64,000 nt of DNA from Flavobacterium saccharophilum (GCF_900142735.1 NZ_FRBY01000003.1:124001-188000), one strand, 5' to 3'; counted from the stretch's first letter, positions 53,327 to 63,722 are shown. Notes: a model not told the origin generated them from the letters alone. Program-made: numbers and translations.

Positions 53327-53575
53327 TTATTTATAAATCGATATGCTGTCTTCGAGGTTTTCCCTTGCTATAAATGCAGTGATAAATTCCTGCACTTCGC
53401 TGGCCGTACCCTTCTCAATGTCAAAAAAATTGATATGAAAATCATCATCCTTATCCACAATGTGTATGATTTCTGTATATCCCATTGAGATTATACTGCC
53501 TTTTAATTTAATAATATTGGACTGCTGCCTGCCATTGAGTTCTTTCCGAACCTTCAGTTTCATCTCCTTTTCCAT
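53327..53575 (-). CDS. Unknown 82-residue protein
   Basis: The short protein has a regular beta-alpha pattern (MKLKVRKELNGRQQSNIIKLKG; DDFHINFFDIEKG; EVQEFITAFIARENLEDS), which supports a real gene. No family is recognised. It is isolated, 480 bases upstream of the other minus-strand genes here. Confidence 0.6.
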   Translation of the reverse strand: MEKEMKLKVRKELNGRQQSNIIKLKGSIISMGYTEIIHIVDKDDDFHINFFDIEKGTASEVQEFITAFIARENLEDSISIYK

Positions 53576-54147
53576 TGCAATTAGTTTAAAAAATATGTGA
53601 TGCTATTAGCATTCAAATATAAAAATTCTTAGTGTCTATTCCAGCTTAAATTAAAACTTTATTAGCCAAAATTTGAATAAATATTACTCTTCTGAGCTTT
53701 ATGGCAAATCGAGGTTTAACAAGTTTGAACCGGACTTTATAGATTGATCTTTTCAGATCTGATTAAAATTTGGTGGTTTTCCTTTCCTCTATTTAATTTG
53801 ATTTTAATTTACTCTGTTCGTCGACTGAACATCTCATAAATTAAATATTCGAATTCGGATTGTCTTTATTTGTAAGAGAAGGTCAGTAACTTTCTGTTTT
53901 CGTGCTTTCTCCATTCAAACATTGTAAAAGCCCTATCTTTAGCGGTTATTTCTTATATTGCAAATTGATTTTTTTTTAGGAATTAAAGTTTTAGGATTGT
54001 CATAAAACCTCACACAATCTCACAATGTGAAGAAGCCACCACTACAGCGGTTTCTCGTTTTCAATTGCAGAACTGATTCTTGAGATTTCAAAATGCCTAC
54101 AAAAACAAATTCTTTTTTTCGAAATCTCTATTACAGATTTGCAATAA
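53576..54147. other. 570-base AT-rich region without a gene
   Basis: I see no coding frame. An inverted repeat GAGATTTC (54082-54089) with GAAATCTC (54121-54128) lies 20 bases beyond the stop of the VWA gene and could be part of its 3' end. Confidence 0.5.
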
Positions 54148-55149
54148 CTAAATAAAACTTCTATAAACGGTGTTTCGTAATACTATTTCCAGCACTATTA
54201 AAAATCCGGCAAGCAGAACGAAAACTCTGTATTTTTCATCATAATCGTAGAACTTCAATTCCTGAATTTCAGTCGTCTCCAGTTTATTTATAGAATGATA
54301 TATTTTGGATAATGTCTCATTACTTGTTGCTCTAAAATAAACTCCATCAGTTTTCCTAGCTATATTTTTCAATAATTGCTCGTCAATTTCTACTTTTTGC
54401 ATTTTGAAAATCAATGTTCCGTCAGGTGCATATGAATAAGGAGATTCTGCAAGTCCGTTTGAACCTATTCCTATGGTATATATTTTTATTCCGAACTGTT
54501 TAGCAATATCAGATGCTGTTTCGGGTTCAATAAAGCCAGCATTGTTTACCCCATCAGTTAAAAGTATAATTACCCTGCTTTTTGCCTTACTTGCTTTTAG
54601 TCGGTTTACGGCAGTTGCAAGCCCCATTCCGATTCCTGTTCCATCTTGAAGTACTTTATCGTATTTGATTCCTTTTATTGCTTCTAAAATAATTGCCTTA
54701 TCACTTGTTACGGGAGTTTTAGTGTAAGCTTCAGAAGCATATAGAACTAAACCGATTCTATCATTACTTCGTTCGACAACAAAATTAGCTACTACTCTTT
54801 TTAAGGCCTCCATACGATTAGGCTTTAAATCTTTGGCGAGCATACTTCCGGATACGTCAATCGCCATAACGATGTCAATCCCTTTTGTTGTCTTAGTTTC
54901 ATTGCTGATGTTAACTGTTCTTGGTCTTGCCAATGCAATAATCAAAGAACTCAATGCAAGAATCCTGAAGACATGGAGACAAGGTTTCAATCTTGTCAAT
55001 ATTGATTCGCTTTTTTTAAAACCCTGAATTGAACTCATTTTTAAAGTAGCAGATTGATGCTTGTGCTTTGAGAAAGACCACCAAATTGCAATTGGAATTA
55101 GTAAAAACAGCCAAAAAAATTCAGGATTTAAAAATGTTATTTTTTCCAT
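54148..55149 (-). CDS. BatA-like VWA-domain membrane protein
   Basis: The 333-residue protein has the BatA layout: two N-terminal membrane helices (about 10-25 and 60-75), a von Willebrand factor A domain with a MIDAS site in DVSGSM (Asp98, Ser100, Ser102) and TDGVNNAG, and a C-terminal helix (308-325). BatA normally belongs to a MoxR-DUF58-BatA-BatB cluster; none of these is next to it here. It is therefore an isolated copy whose partners are either elsewhere or lost. Confidence 0.87.
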   Translation of the reverse strand: MEKITFLNPEFFWLFLLIPIAIWWSFSKHKHQSATLKMSSIQGFKKSESILTRLKPCLHVFRILALSSLIIALARPRTVNISNETKTTKGIDIVMAIDVSGSMLAKDLKPNRMEALKRVVANFVVERSNDRIGLVLYASEAYTKTPVTSDKAIILEAIKGIKYDKVLQDGTGIGMGLATAVNRLKASKAKSRVIILLTDGVNNAGFIEPETASDIAKQFGIKIYTIGIGSNGLAESPYSYAPDGTLIFKMQKVEIDEQLLKNIARKTDGVYFRATSNETLSKIYHSINKLETTEIQELKFYDYDEKYRVFVLLAGFLIVLEIVLRNTVYRSFI

Positions 55150-55263
55150 TAGTTACCTATAGGTTAAAGATTGATTTTTATTTTGTTATTGTTTACCTTG
55201 TATATAGCCCCAAGTCAAAAAATACTATTTCTTATCAATACTGGTTTAATTCTAAACTTTCAA

Positions 55264-55821
55264 TCAAAATTGACTTAGCGTCCTTCTAGTTACGCCTAGC
55301 TAAGAGGCAATTAATACCTTGGGGAGTCTGCGATGAATTTTCGGATATTGTCGGATAAACTGTTCATAGCGGTCTTTTGAATTAGAGCACATAAAAAGCA
55401 GGATCCTGTTTTGCAGCATGATATTGTTAGCATTGCTTCTCTTTCGAAAAAAAAATTCCATTTTTCTAGAAATTGCACATAGCTTTTCCTTGTCTTGATA
55501 TGATATGCAATATAACTCTGTATCTTCAAGACATTTAATACTAATATTTGTAGAACATCCCGTATTGAAGGACTGCACGTCAGAAATCCATTGACCCTCT
55601 GTTGCAAATTGAACAATATGACTTTTTCCTTCGTAATTAATATGAGAAGCCGCAACCAGTCCTTGAATAATAAAAAACTCATGTGTTGATGTATTTCCTG
55701 ACTCTATGATATACTTATCTTTTTTATATTTTTTATTATCAAAGAAATCTTCTATTTCTAAATATTCTTCATTTGATATTTGAACTATTTTACATATATG
55801 TTCCTTAAGCGTTTCCTGCAT
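55264..55821 (-). pseudogene. Crp/Fnr-family regulator broken by a stop codon in its HTH
   Basis: The first 173 codons form a cyclic-nucleotide-binding-like domain (EFFIIQGLVAASHINYEGKSHIVQFATEGQWI) and the start of the C-terminal helical region (YEQFIRQYPKIHRRLPKVLIAS). There a TAG (55300-55302) stands where the family has Tyr. Readthrough would continue with LGVTRRTLSQF and then a TGA, so the recognition-helix sequence is still recognisable but untranslated and the end is also truncated. The product would lack DNA binding. It may be a recent loss, since the rest is intact. Confidence 0.75.
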
Positions 55822-56791
55822 GCTCGATCTTAATTATAGTTAATTTTCAATAAGTTCCCAATTACAATAAATTTGAAAATAAAACTTCTCCATATCATTT
55901 TGTACTGATCAATTTTAATTTGGCACTTTGCGATAGCATATTATATGGTATCAGAACAAAGGCAATTGTCACAAGCAGAATCGCATAAACTTTTTACATT
56001 TCCTTACTTTAGAACCCTCTTGTGGATATTGGATAAAAATATTGAATAATTTAGTTGTTATAAATTTTGGTTGGGTTTAAATGGTTATAGCATTAAATTG
56101 TTTGCTAACACCCCAAGGAAGTACCTTTATAAATTTGGTCGGTCTTAAGTTATCTCCCAAGGTGTTGCTTTATGTTTTTAGTCCATAGGAATTTTTTATA
56201 TATTATAATTTAATTTTAAGGAGTTCCTAACACTTTATACTTTTGCTTAAATCTACCTTCAGTCTTGCATAACATGGTGGACGGTTAGCTATACACATAT
56301 ACTACCGCGCGTGCTGCCAATAAGAAGCGAGAGCATTCGGCTAAAATCTCCCTTTTATCATCCATTCAAATGAGCATCTATTAATATAGTGCCAATAAGA
56401 AACACCTAACCCCTAAAAAAAATATACTTTTTTAACTTTTCACAATACACAAGCACTAAACAGGTTTTATTTTATCAAATTATTCATAAACTATATTGTA
56501 TTATAACAATAATCAACAATTTGACAATAAAGCAAAATTTATAAGAATTAAATAAACAATAAATACTAAACTTGATAAATTTACATTCTAAATTATTTAA
56601 ATTAATACTTAATAAAAGCTCGCTTAAAAAAAACATTCAGCTCAATTGATCAGTTATAACAGATATGGTTTTCAATTGATATTCTCAAACTACATCTTAG
56701 AAACGCTGAAATAACATTTGAAAACCATTTTTTATCAGAGGATAACTTAATACAATTTTTAGAATTCATTAAATTAAATCAGACCACGAAG
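55822..56791. other. 970-base AT-rich region without a recognisable gene
   Basis: No coding frame is supported. A perfect 11-base inverted repeat ATGGTTTTCAA (56665-56675) with TTGAAAACCAT (56718-56728) lies near the end, 42 bases apart. The area borders pseudogenes on both sides and looks like decaying DNA. Confidence 0.5.
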
Positions 56792-57270
56792 TCATAGGCC
56801 AATGCAAAACCAGTTCTTTACTTCTTCTTTTATACTTTCTTGTAGAAGAAGATGATCATATTCATTTGTTGCTATATTATACCTGTAAGCTTTCTCTCAT
56901 TCTGTTATATTAGCAACTATATCCTCAATTGCTTCGCAAATAAATAAAAGTTCCTCATTTTTCATTGTTGGATGAAGTGAAATCCTGACCCAACCTGGTT
57001 TTACTGTTAAGTCTTTCTGCAGAATTCCATTTACAATTGAGATAGATTTCTCTTGATCAATCTCAAACAAATAGTGGGCATACGTACTGGCGCAAGACCA
57101 GCCACCGCAAACCTGAATACCGAAACGGTCATTTAATAACCTTACGATTAGATTATATTAAATGTTTTCAATGATGAAAGAAACATAACTAATTCTTGGG
57201 ATTCTCAAATCTCCCAAGATAGATAATCCTCTAATTTTATGAAGTTCACAAAAACAAATCGCTAGCAATG
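56792..57270 (-). pseudogene. C-terminal remnant of a class-V aminotransferase-like PLP enzyme
   Basis: Reading the minus strand from about 57270 gives a series typical of the C-terminus of class-V-fold PLP enzymes: ELHKIRGLSILGDLR, then YNLIVRLLNDRFGIQVCGGWSC, then ASTYAHYLFEIDQEKS and KPGWVRISLHPTM. It ends EVKNWFCIGL before a TGA at 56792-56794. At least two in-frame stops interrupt it (a TAA before YNLIV and a TGA where Trp is usual after NITE). The N-terminal two thirds and the PLP lysine are missing. The gene is dead. Confidence 0.75.
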
Positions 57271-57530
57271 TCTTTGGAAGAAAAAATTAGAACATTCCTG
57301 TTTCTACTTTTTAGCAAAAAAAAGAAATTCAGCCTTCGCTAAACATTACAGTTTTAATTTTTCATTTTTTAAAATCTAAAATGTATAAAAGAAATATTTG
57401 TCTTTAAAATTCGGTGTAAAAGAGATAACTCAGAGTGTACATTTTACTGTAAGAAGTTATTTTTTTTTAAATTTTTAAACAATATTACAACTCTTTTTTA
57501 TGTCTGTGGGAACCGGACTTACATGAACTA

Positions 57531-57559
57531 AAAACACCGCCTGAAAAGCGATGTTTTTT
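57531..57559 (-). terminator. Terminator downstream of the MdaB-like gene
   Basis: On the minus strand the arms AACATCGC (57548-57555) and GCGGTGTT (57533-57540) pair with one G-T wobble and are followed by a short T run. It lies about 70 bases past the stop of the oxidoreductase gene. Confidence 0.55.
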
Positions 57560-57625
57560 TTGTCTTTAATTGCACAAGCGATTTTCTGCATACTGCCATA
57601 TCTGAGTATAATTGGATAGTGATAT

Positions 57626-58252
57626 CTACTGATGAGATTCTCTAAAAGAAATATTTAAAATTTCCTGAAGATGTTCCGGATAGTTTTTCAGATCAAACTC
57701 AATTTGTGAATCTTTGAAGATATCAAAGCAGTTATATCCTCTCATGATCTCAACTCCGCAGAAACGGTAATTACTTGATATCGGCAAGAGCAGGTCAGCC
57801 GTGCTTCTGCCTTGCAGTAACATTTGCTGTGGATCTCCAAATGCTGCCGCCGGAGCATTCCAGGTGGCACAGATCATAAATTTTTTGCCCTGAAGATGTC
57901 CCCCTGTACCGTACTGCTTTGAAGGATTCTCCCTTGTTCTGCCGTCATCGGAAAGAAACTTTTTGCTAAAAAGTCCGGTATTAAAAACTTCGTCAACATA
58001 TTTTTTATAGATCCACGGAGCGCCAAACCAGTTAACGGGCATCTGCAGAATAATAATTTCTGCCTGTAAATGTTTTGAAACTTCATCCTCCAGCATATAC
58101 CCGTCTTCTATTTTTGTTTCTAAAACTTCATATTTTTTTGAAGTGAAAAAGTCTCTGGCCGTTTGGATAAATGAATTAGTTAAAGAACCTTCAGACCATT
58201 CCGGATAAGTTAAATGCGTATTGATTAATAAAACCTTTTTTGTATTCTCCAT
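57626..58252 (-). CDS. NAD(P)H-dependent quinone oxidoreductase, MdaB-like, copy 1
   Basis: The 208-residue cytoplasmic protein has the flavodoxin-like fold of the MdaB/NQO family: KVLLINTHLTYPEWSEGSL (FAD-binding loop), then LQMPVNWFGAPWIYKKYVDEVF and KQYGTGGHLQGKKFMICATWNAP. It would reduce quinones by two electrons. The next gene upstream is a close paralogue with a signal sequence, so the pair arose by duplication. Confidence 0.88.
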   Translation of the reverse strand: MENTKKVLLINTHLTYPEWSEGSLTNSFIQTARDFFTSKKYEVLETKIEDGYMLEDEVSKHLQAEIIILQMPVNWFGAPWIYKKYVDEVFNTGLFSKKFLSDDGRTRENPSKQYGTGGHLQGKKFMICATWNAPAAAFGDPQQMLLQGRSTADLLLPISSNYRFCGVEIMRGYNCFDIFKDSQIEFDLKNYPEHLQEILNISFRESHQ

Positions 58253-58287
58253 TTTTTATTGATTGTAAATTGTATTTTATGATGTAA

Positions 58288-58971
58288 TTATAATGTCAGG
58301 ACCTTTCTTAAATGGGCCGGATATTTCTTTAAGTCTTCTTTGATATGCTTATTGTGGAATATATCATAACAGTGATATCCCGCAAGTACTTCATAACCGA
58401 CAAAAGTGTAGTTTACTGCTACATTAAATAAGGCATCATCAGCACTTTTACCTTTAAAAACAAGCTGTGAGGGATCATTAAAACTTTCCTCAGGTGCATT
58501 CCAGGTCGCGCAAAGCATGAATTTTTTGCCCTGCATATTTCCACCTGTCCCATACTGTCTTGAAGGATCCTGAGCAGATCTTCCATCCCCGTTGAGGAAT
58601 TTTTTGCTAAACATGGCACTGGTAAAAACATCGTCAACGTATTTTTTATAGATCCAAGGGGTTGACTCCCAATTCACAGGGGTCTGCAGTACTATGATAT
58701 CAGCCAGCATGTGTTTTTCAACTTCTTTATCAACATCATATCCATCTGAAATTTTTGTCTCCAAAATGTGATACCCTGCAGAGATGAAAAACTTTTTAGC
58801 TTCCTCGTAAAAAGATTTATTAAGGGTTCCTTCTGATAGCCCCTTATAAGTCAAATGGGCATTGATTAGTAAAACAGTTTTAGTTCTATCTTTTGAAGAG
58901 GAAGACTCCTGGGCTTTTGCGCACGAGATCACAGCCAGTAGAAAGACCATTACATAAATTTTTAGTTTCAT
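58288..58971 (-). CDS. NAD(P)H-dependent quinone oxidoreductase, MdaB-like, exported copy 2
   Basis: The ATG at 58971 was chosen because it gives a proper signal (MKLKIYVMVFLLAVISCAKAQ, possibly a lipoprotein with Cys17); in-frame ATGs 7 and 30 codons upstream exist. The mature part (about 205 residues) repeats the motifs of copy 1 (LINAHLTYKGLSEGTL; VNWESTPWIYKKYVDDVF; RQYGTGGNMQGKKFMLCATWNAP). A soluble flavoenzyme carrying a signal sequence is unusual; a periplasmic site would need its own electron donor. Confidence 0.82.
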   Translation of the reverse strand: MKLKIYVMVFLLAVISCAKAQESSSSKDRTKTVLLINAHLTYKGLSEGTLNKSFYEEAKKFFISAGYHILETKISDGYDVDKEVEKHMLADIIVLQTPVNWESTPWIYKKYVDDVFTSAMFSKKFLNGDGRSAQDPSRQYGTGGNMQGKKFMLCATWNAPEESFNDPSQLVFKGKSADDALFNVAVNYTFVGYEVLAGYHCYDIFHNKHIKEDLKKYPAHLRKVLTL

Positions 58972-59041
58972 TTTTTTGTTTTTTATTTTCATGATATAAA
59001 GATTTTGAATACTATCTAAAAGAGCTTCCGGCATTAAAATC

Positions 59042-59300
59042 TTAAGACGGTTTTTCAACATCCCAGCTAGTTGCTAATTCAGGACTGTTAAAAAAATATG
59101 GCATTGATAGGTACCGCATTAGGGTTTGATTTGTCAACAAAATTAATTTTAATGGATATTCTGTAAAAATCAACTATTACCGATTCAGACTTTAAAAGCA
59201 TATTGGGAGCATCGTAATAACCAACATCAATATTATTGTCAATTGGAGCTGCCAGGCCTATGTGCTGGTTGAAGGATACGAAGTCTTTAAATGTTCTCAT
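59042..59300 (-). pseudogene. N-terminal remnant of an AraC-family regulator, frameshifted
   Basis: The first 70 codons closely match the N-terminus of the intact AraC regulator at 61287-62147 (both contain DVGYYDAPNMLLKSE and VDFYRISIK). A run of seven T on the minus strand (plus-strand A at 59090-59096) is one longer than needed, which causes a frameshift. In the next frame homology continues (FFNSPELATSWDV) and stops at TAA 59042-59044. The DNA-binding part is gone. The remnant lies just upstream of the second oxidoreductase, so a regulator-enzyme module was duplicated and this copy decayed. Confidence 0.8.
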
Positions 59301-59500
59301 AAAGCATATTTATATTTCTATACCATTAATGTTTAATCTCAATTCTGTTTCTACACTATTTGTTTTTTGCAATAATCGAAATGCCCGCAATTTTTTTTAA
59401 TCTACATGCATGCTGATATCTCATATTTACAATTTTTCAATGCTATAAGTTAATTCACTGAAATCTTCATTCTGAATCCGGCGGGTCAGTTTTCGGTGTC

Positions 59501-60523
59501 CTATTTAAAGCTTCTGCCGTAAAAATCAGTTAGTTTTTCTACAATTGGCGTTACATATTCCGGTTTCCAATAAAGATCAATATGGGTTGCTCCATCTACA
59601 GTGTATAGTTCTCTTGGTTCTTTTGCTCTTTCGTAAGCCTGCTCGCTGAAATAATAGCTGTCTGCTTTGTTACCGGCTATAAGCAACAAGGGACGAGGCG
59701 AAATTAAATCAAGGTGATCCAGAGCCGTGAAATTGATTAATTGATCCAAACTGGTGAACCTGTATTGGTTTGGCGATCTTTCGTGTTTATGTGTCACTCT
59801 GTAATATTCGTAACCTTCAGTGTACATTATAGTTGCATTTTTAGGTAGATCTTCCTTGGTATTTGCCACATAGTTGTTGTATCGAACAGGTCCGCCATTG
59901 GCTTCTATAATTCTTTGTTTTGCTACTTCATCTAACCTTTGTTGAATGGTAGCTGTCAAAGAACCGTTCATTCCGTTTCTTCTCAAATCACCCCCATCAA
60001 CCATGCTGATAGTGGCTACGGCTTTAAAACGATGTTCGGTTTGTGCCGCATGAATTGCAAATCCACCGCCGCCGCAAATTCCAAGGACGCCTACTTTGCT
60101 TGTATCAACAAAGTCTCTTGTTGTAATATAATCAGCAGCAGCACGGTAATCTTCTGTACGCATTTCCGGGTCTTCCAATAAACGCGGCTCTCCTCCACTC
60201 TCTCCTTGATAAGAAGCATCATAAGCCAAGGCAATAAAGCCCTTTTCTGCTAATTTTTCTGCGTATAAACCCGAAGTCTGCTCTTTTACTCCTCCAAAAG
60301 GATGTCCTACCACGATAGACGGGTATTTTTTAGATTTATCAAAATCTTTTGGAAAGAAAATATTGGCCACAATGGTAATGTGCCTGTTGGGGAAAGTTAC
60401 TTTTTCAACTTTTACTCCGTTGCTTGTTGTTGTCATAGTTTTGTTTTTCGAATTTTTATTGTTTTGTGCTTCACTGTCTATTGAACCTGCCAGTAACATC
60501 AGGATGGAAATGAAAATTTTCAT
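59501..60523 (-). CDS. Secreted alpha/beta hydrolase with cysteine nucleophile
   Basis: The 340-residue protein has a signal peptide (residues 1-20) and an alpha/beta-hydrolase fold. The nucleophile elbow reads GICGGGGF, so Cys150 takes the place of serine, as in dienelactone hydrolases. The oxyanion region (HPFGGVKEQ) and a C-terminal histidine (GATHIDLYW) are visible. Related proteins are often found with aldo/keto reductases and flavodoxins, as here. It is 15 bases from the flavodoxin gene and probably cotranscribed. The substrate is unknown. Confidence 0.85.
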   Translation of the reverse strand: MKIFISILMLLAGSIDSEAQNNKNSKNKTMTTTSNGVKVEKVTFPNRHITIVANIFFPKDFDKSKKYPSIVVGHPFGGVKEQTSGLYAEKLAEKGFIALAYDASYQGESGGEPRLLEDPEMRTEDYRAAADYITTRDFVDTSKVGVLGICGGGGFAIHAAQTEHRFKAVATISMVDGGDLRRNGMNGSLTATIQQRLDEVAKQRIIEANGGPVRYNNYVANTKEDLPKNATIMYTEGYEYYRVTHKHERSPNQYRFTSLDQLINFTALDHLDLISPRPLLLIAGNKADSYYFSEQAYERAKEPRELYTVDGATHIDLYWKPEYVTPIVEKLTDFYGRSFK

Positions 60524-60538
60524 AGTGTTTGATTTAAA

Positions 60539-61165
60539 TTATTTTTTTTGAATGATTCCTATTTTTTGCAGCCAATTTTGAACTTCGTCTTTTACTGCAA
60601 CAGCTTTATCCCCTTCCATTACAAATAAAATCCCGTCTCTTTCTACACCGCCCCTTGTAGAATAGCCTTCAGTAACTGTACTATTTGGGCAAAGTTCTTT
60701 TACCGTTTCAAAACCGCTTCCAACACCATAGCCCGCATTGGTATTGAAAGGGATAATTGTTTTTCCTTCCAGATTGTATTGTTTTAGAAAGCTTTTCATT
60801 GGCGGCGGTAGAGCCATGCTCCAAGTTGGGAAGCCTACAAATACTACCTTGTATTTTTCTATATTTTCAATCTTTGTTTTAAGAGGTGGCAAAAATCCTG
60901 TTTCAAGTTCTCTGGAAACCTGATCAACTGTCTCTCTGTAATTCTCCGGATAAGGATTCTGCAGTTCTAATTCCACTAAATCGCCTCCAATATTTTCATG
61001 TATGATTTCCCCAACAGCTTTTGTGTTTTTGGTACGGGATAAATACACAATTAAAATCTCATCAGGTTTTGATTCTTTTAATTCTTCAACAGGGTTTTGA
61101 GCGTTTGAACAGGACATTAAAAGTAAAATAAGTAGTACGTAAAGATTTTTTGTTTCCATTTTCAT
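60539..61165 (-). CDS. Flavodoxin-family lipoprotein
   Basis: The 208-residue protein has a lipoprotein signal (Cys19 in LLLMSCSNAQ) and a flavodoxin domain with FMN phosphate loop LSRTKNTKAVGE and a FVGFPTWSMALPPPM loop. Export of a flavodoxin is uncommon in most bacteria but common in Bacteroidetes gut and soil species. It is the first gene of a pair with the hydrolase. Confidence 0.85.
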   Translation of the reverse strand: MKMETKNLYVLLILLLMSCSNAQNPVEELKESKPDEILIVYLSRTKNTKAVGEIIHENIGGDLVELELQNPYPENYRETVDQVSRELETGFLPPLKTKIENIEKYKVVFVGFPTWSMALPPPMKSFLKQYNLEGKTIIPFNTNAGYGVGSGFETVKELCPNSTVTEGYSTRGGVERDGILFVMEGDKAVAVKDEVQNWLQKIGIIQKK

Positions 61166-61254
61166 CTAATTTATACTGCAAAGTTATAGGGAAGTAAATC
61201 GGCAAACGGAAACAGACCAATACTAAAAAAGAAACAAATCCCTGATAATAAAAA

Positions 61255-61277
61255 AAACGCCTCTTGTGGAGGCGTTT
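61255..61277 (-). terminator. Terminator downstream of the AraC regulator
   Basis: AAACGCCTC (61255-61263) pairs with GAGGCGTTT (61269-61277) around five bases; on the minus strand a run of T follows. It ends the AraC gene. Confidence 0.85.
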
Positions 61278-61286
61278 GTATAAAAT

Positions 61287-62147
61287 TTAGTTTTTGCTGA
61301 TGGCTTGCAATCGGTATTCTTTTGGGGTGAGATTAACCTGTTTTTTAAAGAATTTTGAAAAGTAATTGGGGTATTCAAAACCCAATTCGTAAGCTACTTG
61401 AGTAGTGTTTAGTTTTTTATCTTCTACCAATAATTCTTTTGCTTTTTTGATTACAAATTCATGAATGTTTTCTAAAGTAGATTTTTGGGTAAAGTGTCTC
61501 ATAATATCACCCAGATAATTAGCTGTCAAACCCAGTTTATCTGCAAAATACTGCACATTTGGAAGTTGTGATACAGGCTGTTTGTAGTAATCAATCAGAC
61601 TTTGCTGAAAGTCGCTGACAATCCTGCTGTACTGCTTTGGATCGGTTGAAAACTGCCTTTTGTAAAACTCCTCTACCAAGGAAACCAGCACGTTTACATA
61701 AGACAAAAGCACATTAAAATTTTGTTTTTCAGCTTTGTAATATTTCATCATCAAATGAAAAACAGCACTGATTTCCTGTACTTCTTCATCTGTCAGGTAT
61801 AAGGCTTCGTGTTGTCCATAATCCAGGTAGCTTTTGAACAAATAGCGATTTTCTTCAATTGCTTTTTTGGAAAGCTGCAGGTACATTCCTGTGTAGGTTG
61901 GGTCAACATCCCATCCGACAGGCATTTCCGGACTATTGAAAAATACAGCGTTTACAGGTTTTGAATTGGGATCAAATTTATCTTTATATCCTACTTTTAT
62001 AGAAATCCTGTAAAAATCTACCGCGATAGCTTCTGACTTCAAAAGCATATTCGGGGCGTCATAATAGCCTACATCAATATCGTTATCTAAAGGCTTTGCT
62101 AATCCTATGTATTGGTTGTATGAAGTAAAGTCATTGAATGTTATCAT
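61287..62147 (-). CDS. AraC-family transcriptional regulator
   Basis: The 286-residue protein has a sensor N-terminal domain (DVGYYDAPNMLLKSE; DPTYTGMYLQLSKKAI) and a C-terminal two-HTH domain (LPNVQYFADKLGLTANYLGDIMRHF; VAYELGFEYPNYFSKFFKKQVNLTPKEYR). It probably controls the neighbouring redox genes, which lie on the same strand on both sides. A frameshifted partial duplicate of its N-terminus lies near 59.2 kb. Confidence 0.93.
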   Translation of the reverse strand: MITFNDFTSYNQYIGLAKPLDNDIDVGYYDAPNMLLKSEAIAVDFYRISIKVGYKDKFDPNSKPVNAVFFNSPEMPVGWDVDPTYTGMYLQLSKKAIEENRYLFKSYLDYGQHEALYLTDEEVQEISAVFHLMMKYYKAEKQNFNVLLSYVNVLVSLVEEFYKRQFSTDPKQYSRIVSDFQQSLIDYYKQPVSQLPNVQYFADKLGLTANYLGDIMRHFTQKSTLENIHEFVIKKAKELLVEDKKLNTTQVAYELGFEYPNYFSKFFKKQVNLTPKEYRLQAISKN

Positions 62148-62208
62148 TTACCAAAGATATAAATTTTACTTTTTCGGAAAACAGTTACATAAACACGAAT
62201 TTCGAAAT

Positions 62209-63210
<1,002 letters not shown>

Positions 63211-63678
63211 TTAAAATACGGATGCTACTGATTTAAGTATAATCCAGTTGCCGTTTCGTTTTTCAAGATTCATTGTCTGCTGCAGGCGCCAATTGTTTCG
63301 TGTTCCCCAGATTCTTGCATCCAGCAGATTCTGTCCCGTAAAAATGGCTTTGTCCCCATCTATTGTAACTGCAGTTTTCACCTCTTCATAAGAATAGTAT
63401 TTCATGCTTTCTTTGTCAATCTCTGAGAACCATTCTTCTTTTGACTGAACGTACCCTGTAATATGTGTAAGGGTAAAATTTAGATCTACTATTTTGTTTA
63501 ATCCTGTAATATCCCTGTCAATCATAAGCTTAGTGAATTGGCGGGTTACAGCAAGGATTTGTGATTTTTCTATAGCTATCTTATCGGCTTCCATAATTTC
63601 TTTTGATTTTGTTTGTGTGTGAGCTTCAGTAGAAATTAAAATCAGAAACACAAGCAATAATTTTAATACTTTTTTCAT
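63211..63678 (-). CDS. Secreted NTF2-like (DUF4440) protein
   Basis: The 155-residue protein has a signal peptide (KLLLVFLILISTEAHT) and an NTF2-like fold (MIDRDITGLNKIVDLNFTLTHITGYVQSKEEW; NLDARIWGTRNNWRLQQTMNLEKRNGNWIILKS). Such small domains bind ligands or act as enzymes; the role here is unknown. It is 21 bases upstream of the aldo/keto reductase. Confidence 0.83.
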   Translation of the reverse strand: MKKVLKLLLVFLILISTEAHTQTKSKEIMEADKIAIEKSQILAVTRQFTKLMIDRDITGLNKIVDLNFTLTHITGYVQSKEEWFSEIDKESMKYYSYEEVKTAVTIDGDKAIFTGQNLLDARIWGTRNNWRLQQTMNLEKRNGNWIILKSVASVF

Positions 63679-63722
63679 GCTATCTACTTAAAGTAAATGA
63701 AGTTTAATTGCTCAAAAAATCA

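Noticed and set aside
56640..56795. A short plus-strand open frame (ending IKLNQTTKS)
   Set aside because: No start codon fits and an upstream stop limits it; it may be a relic but is too short to name.
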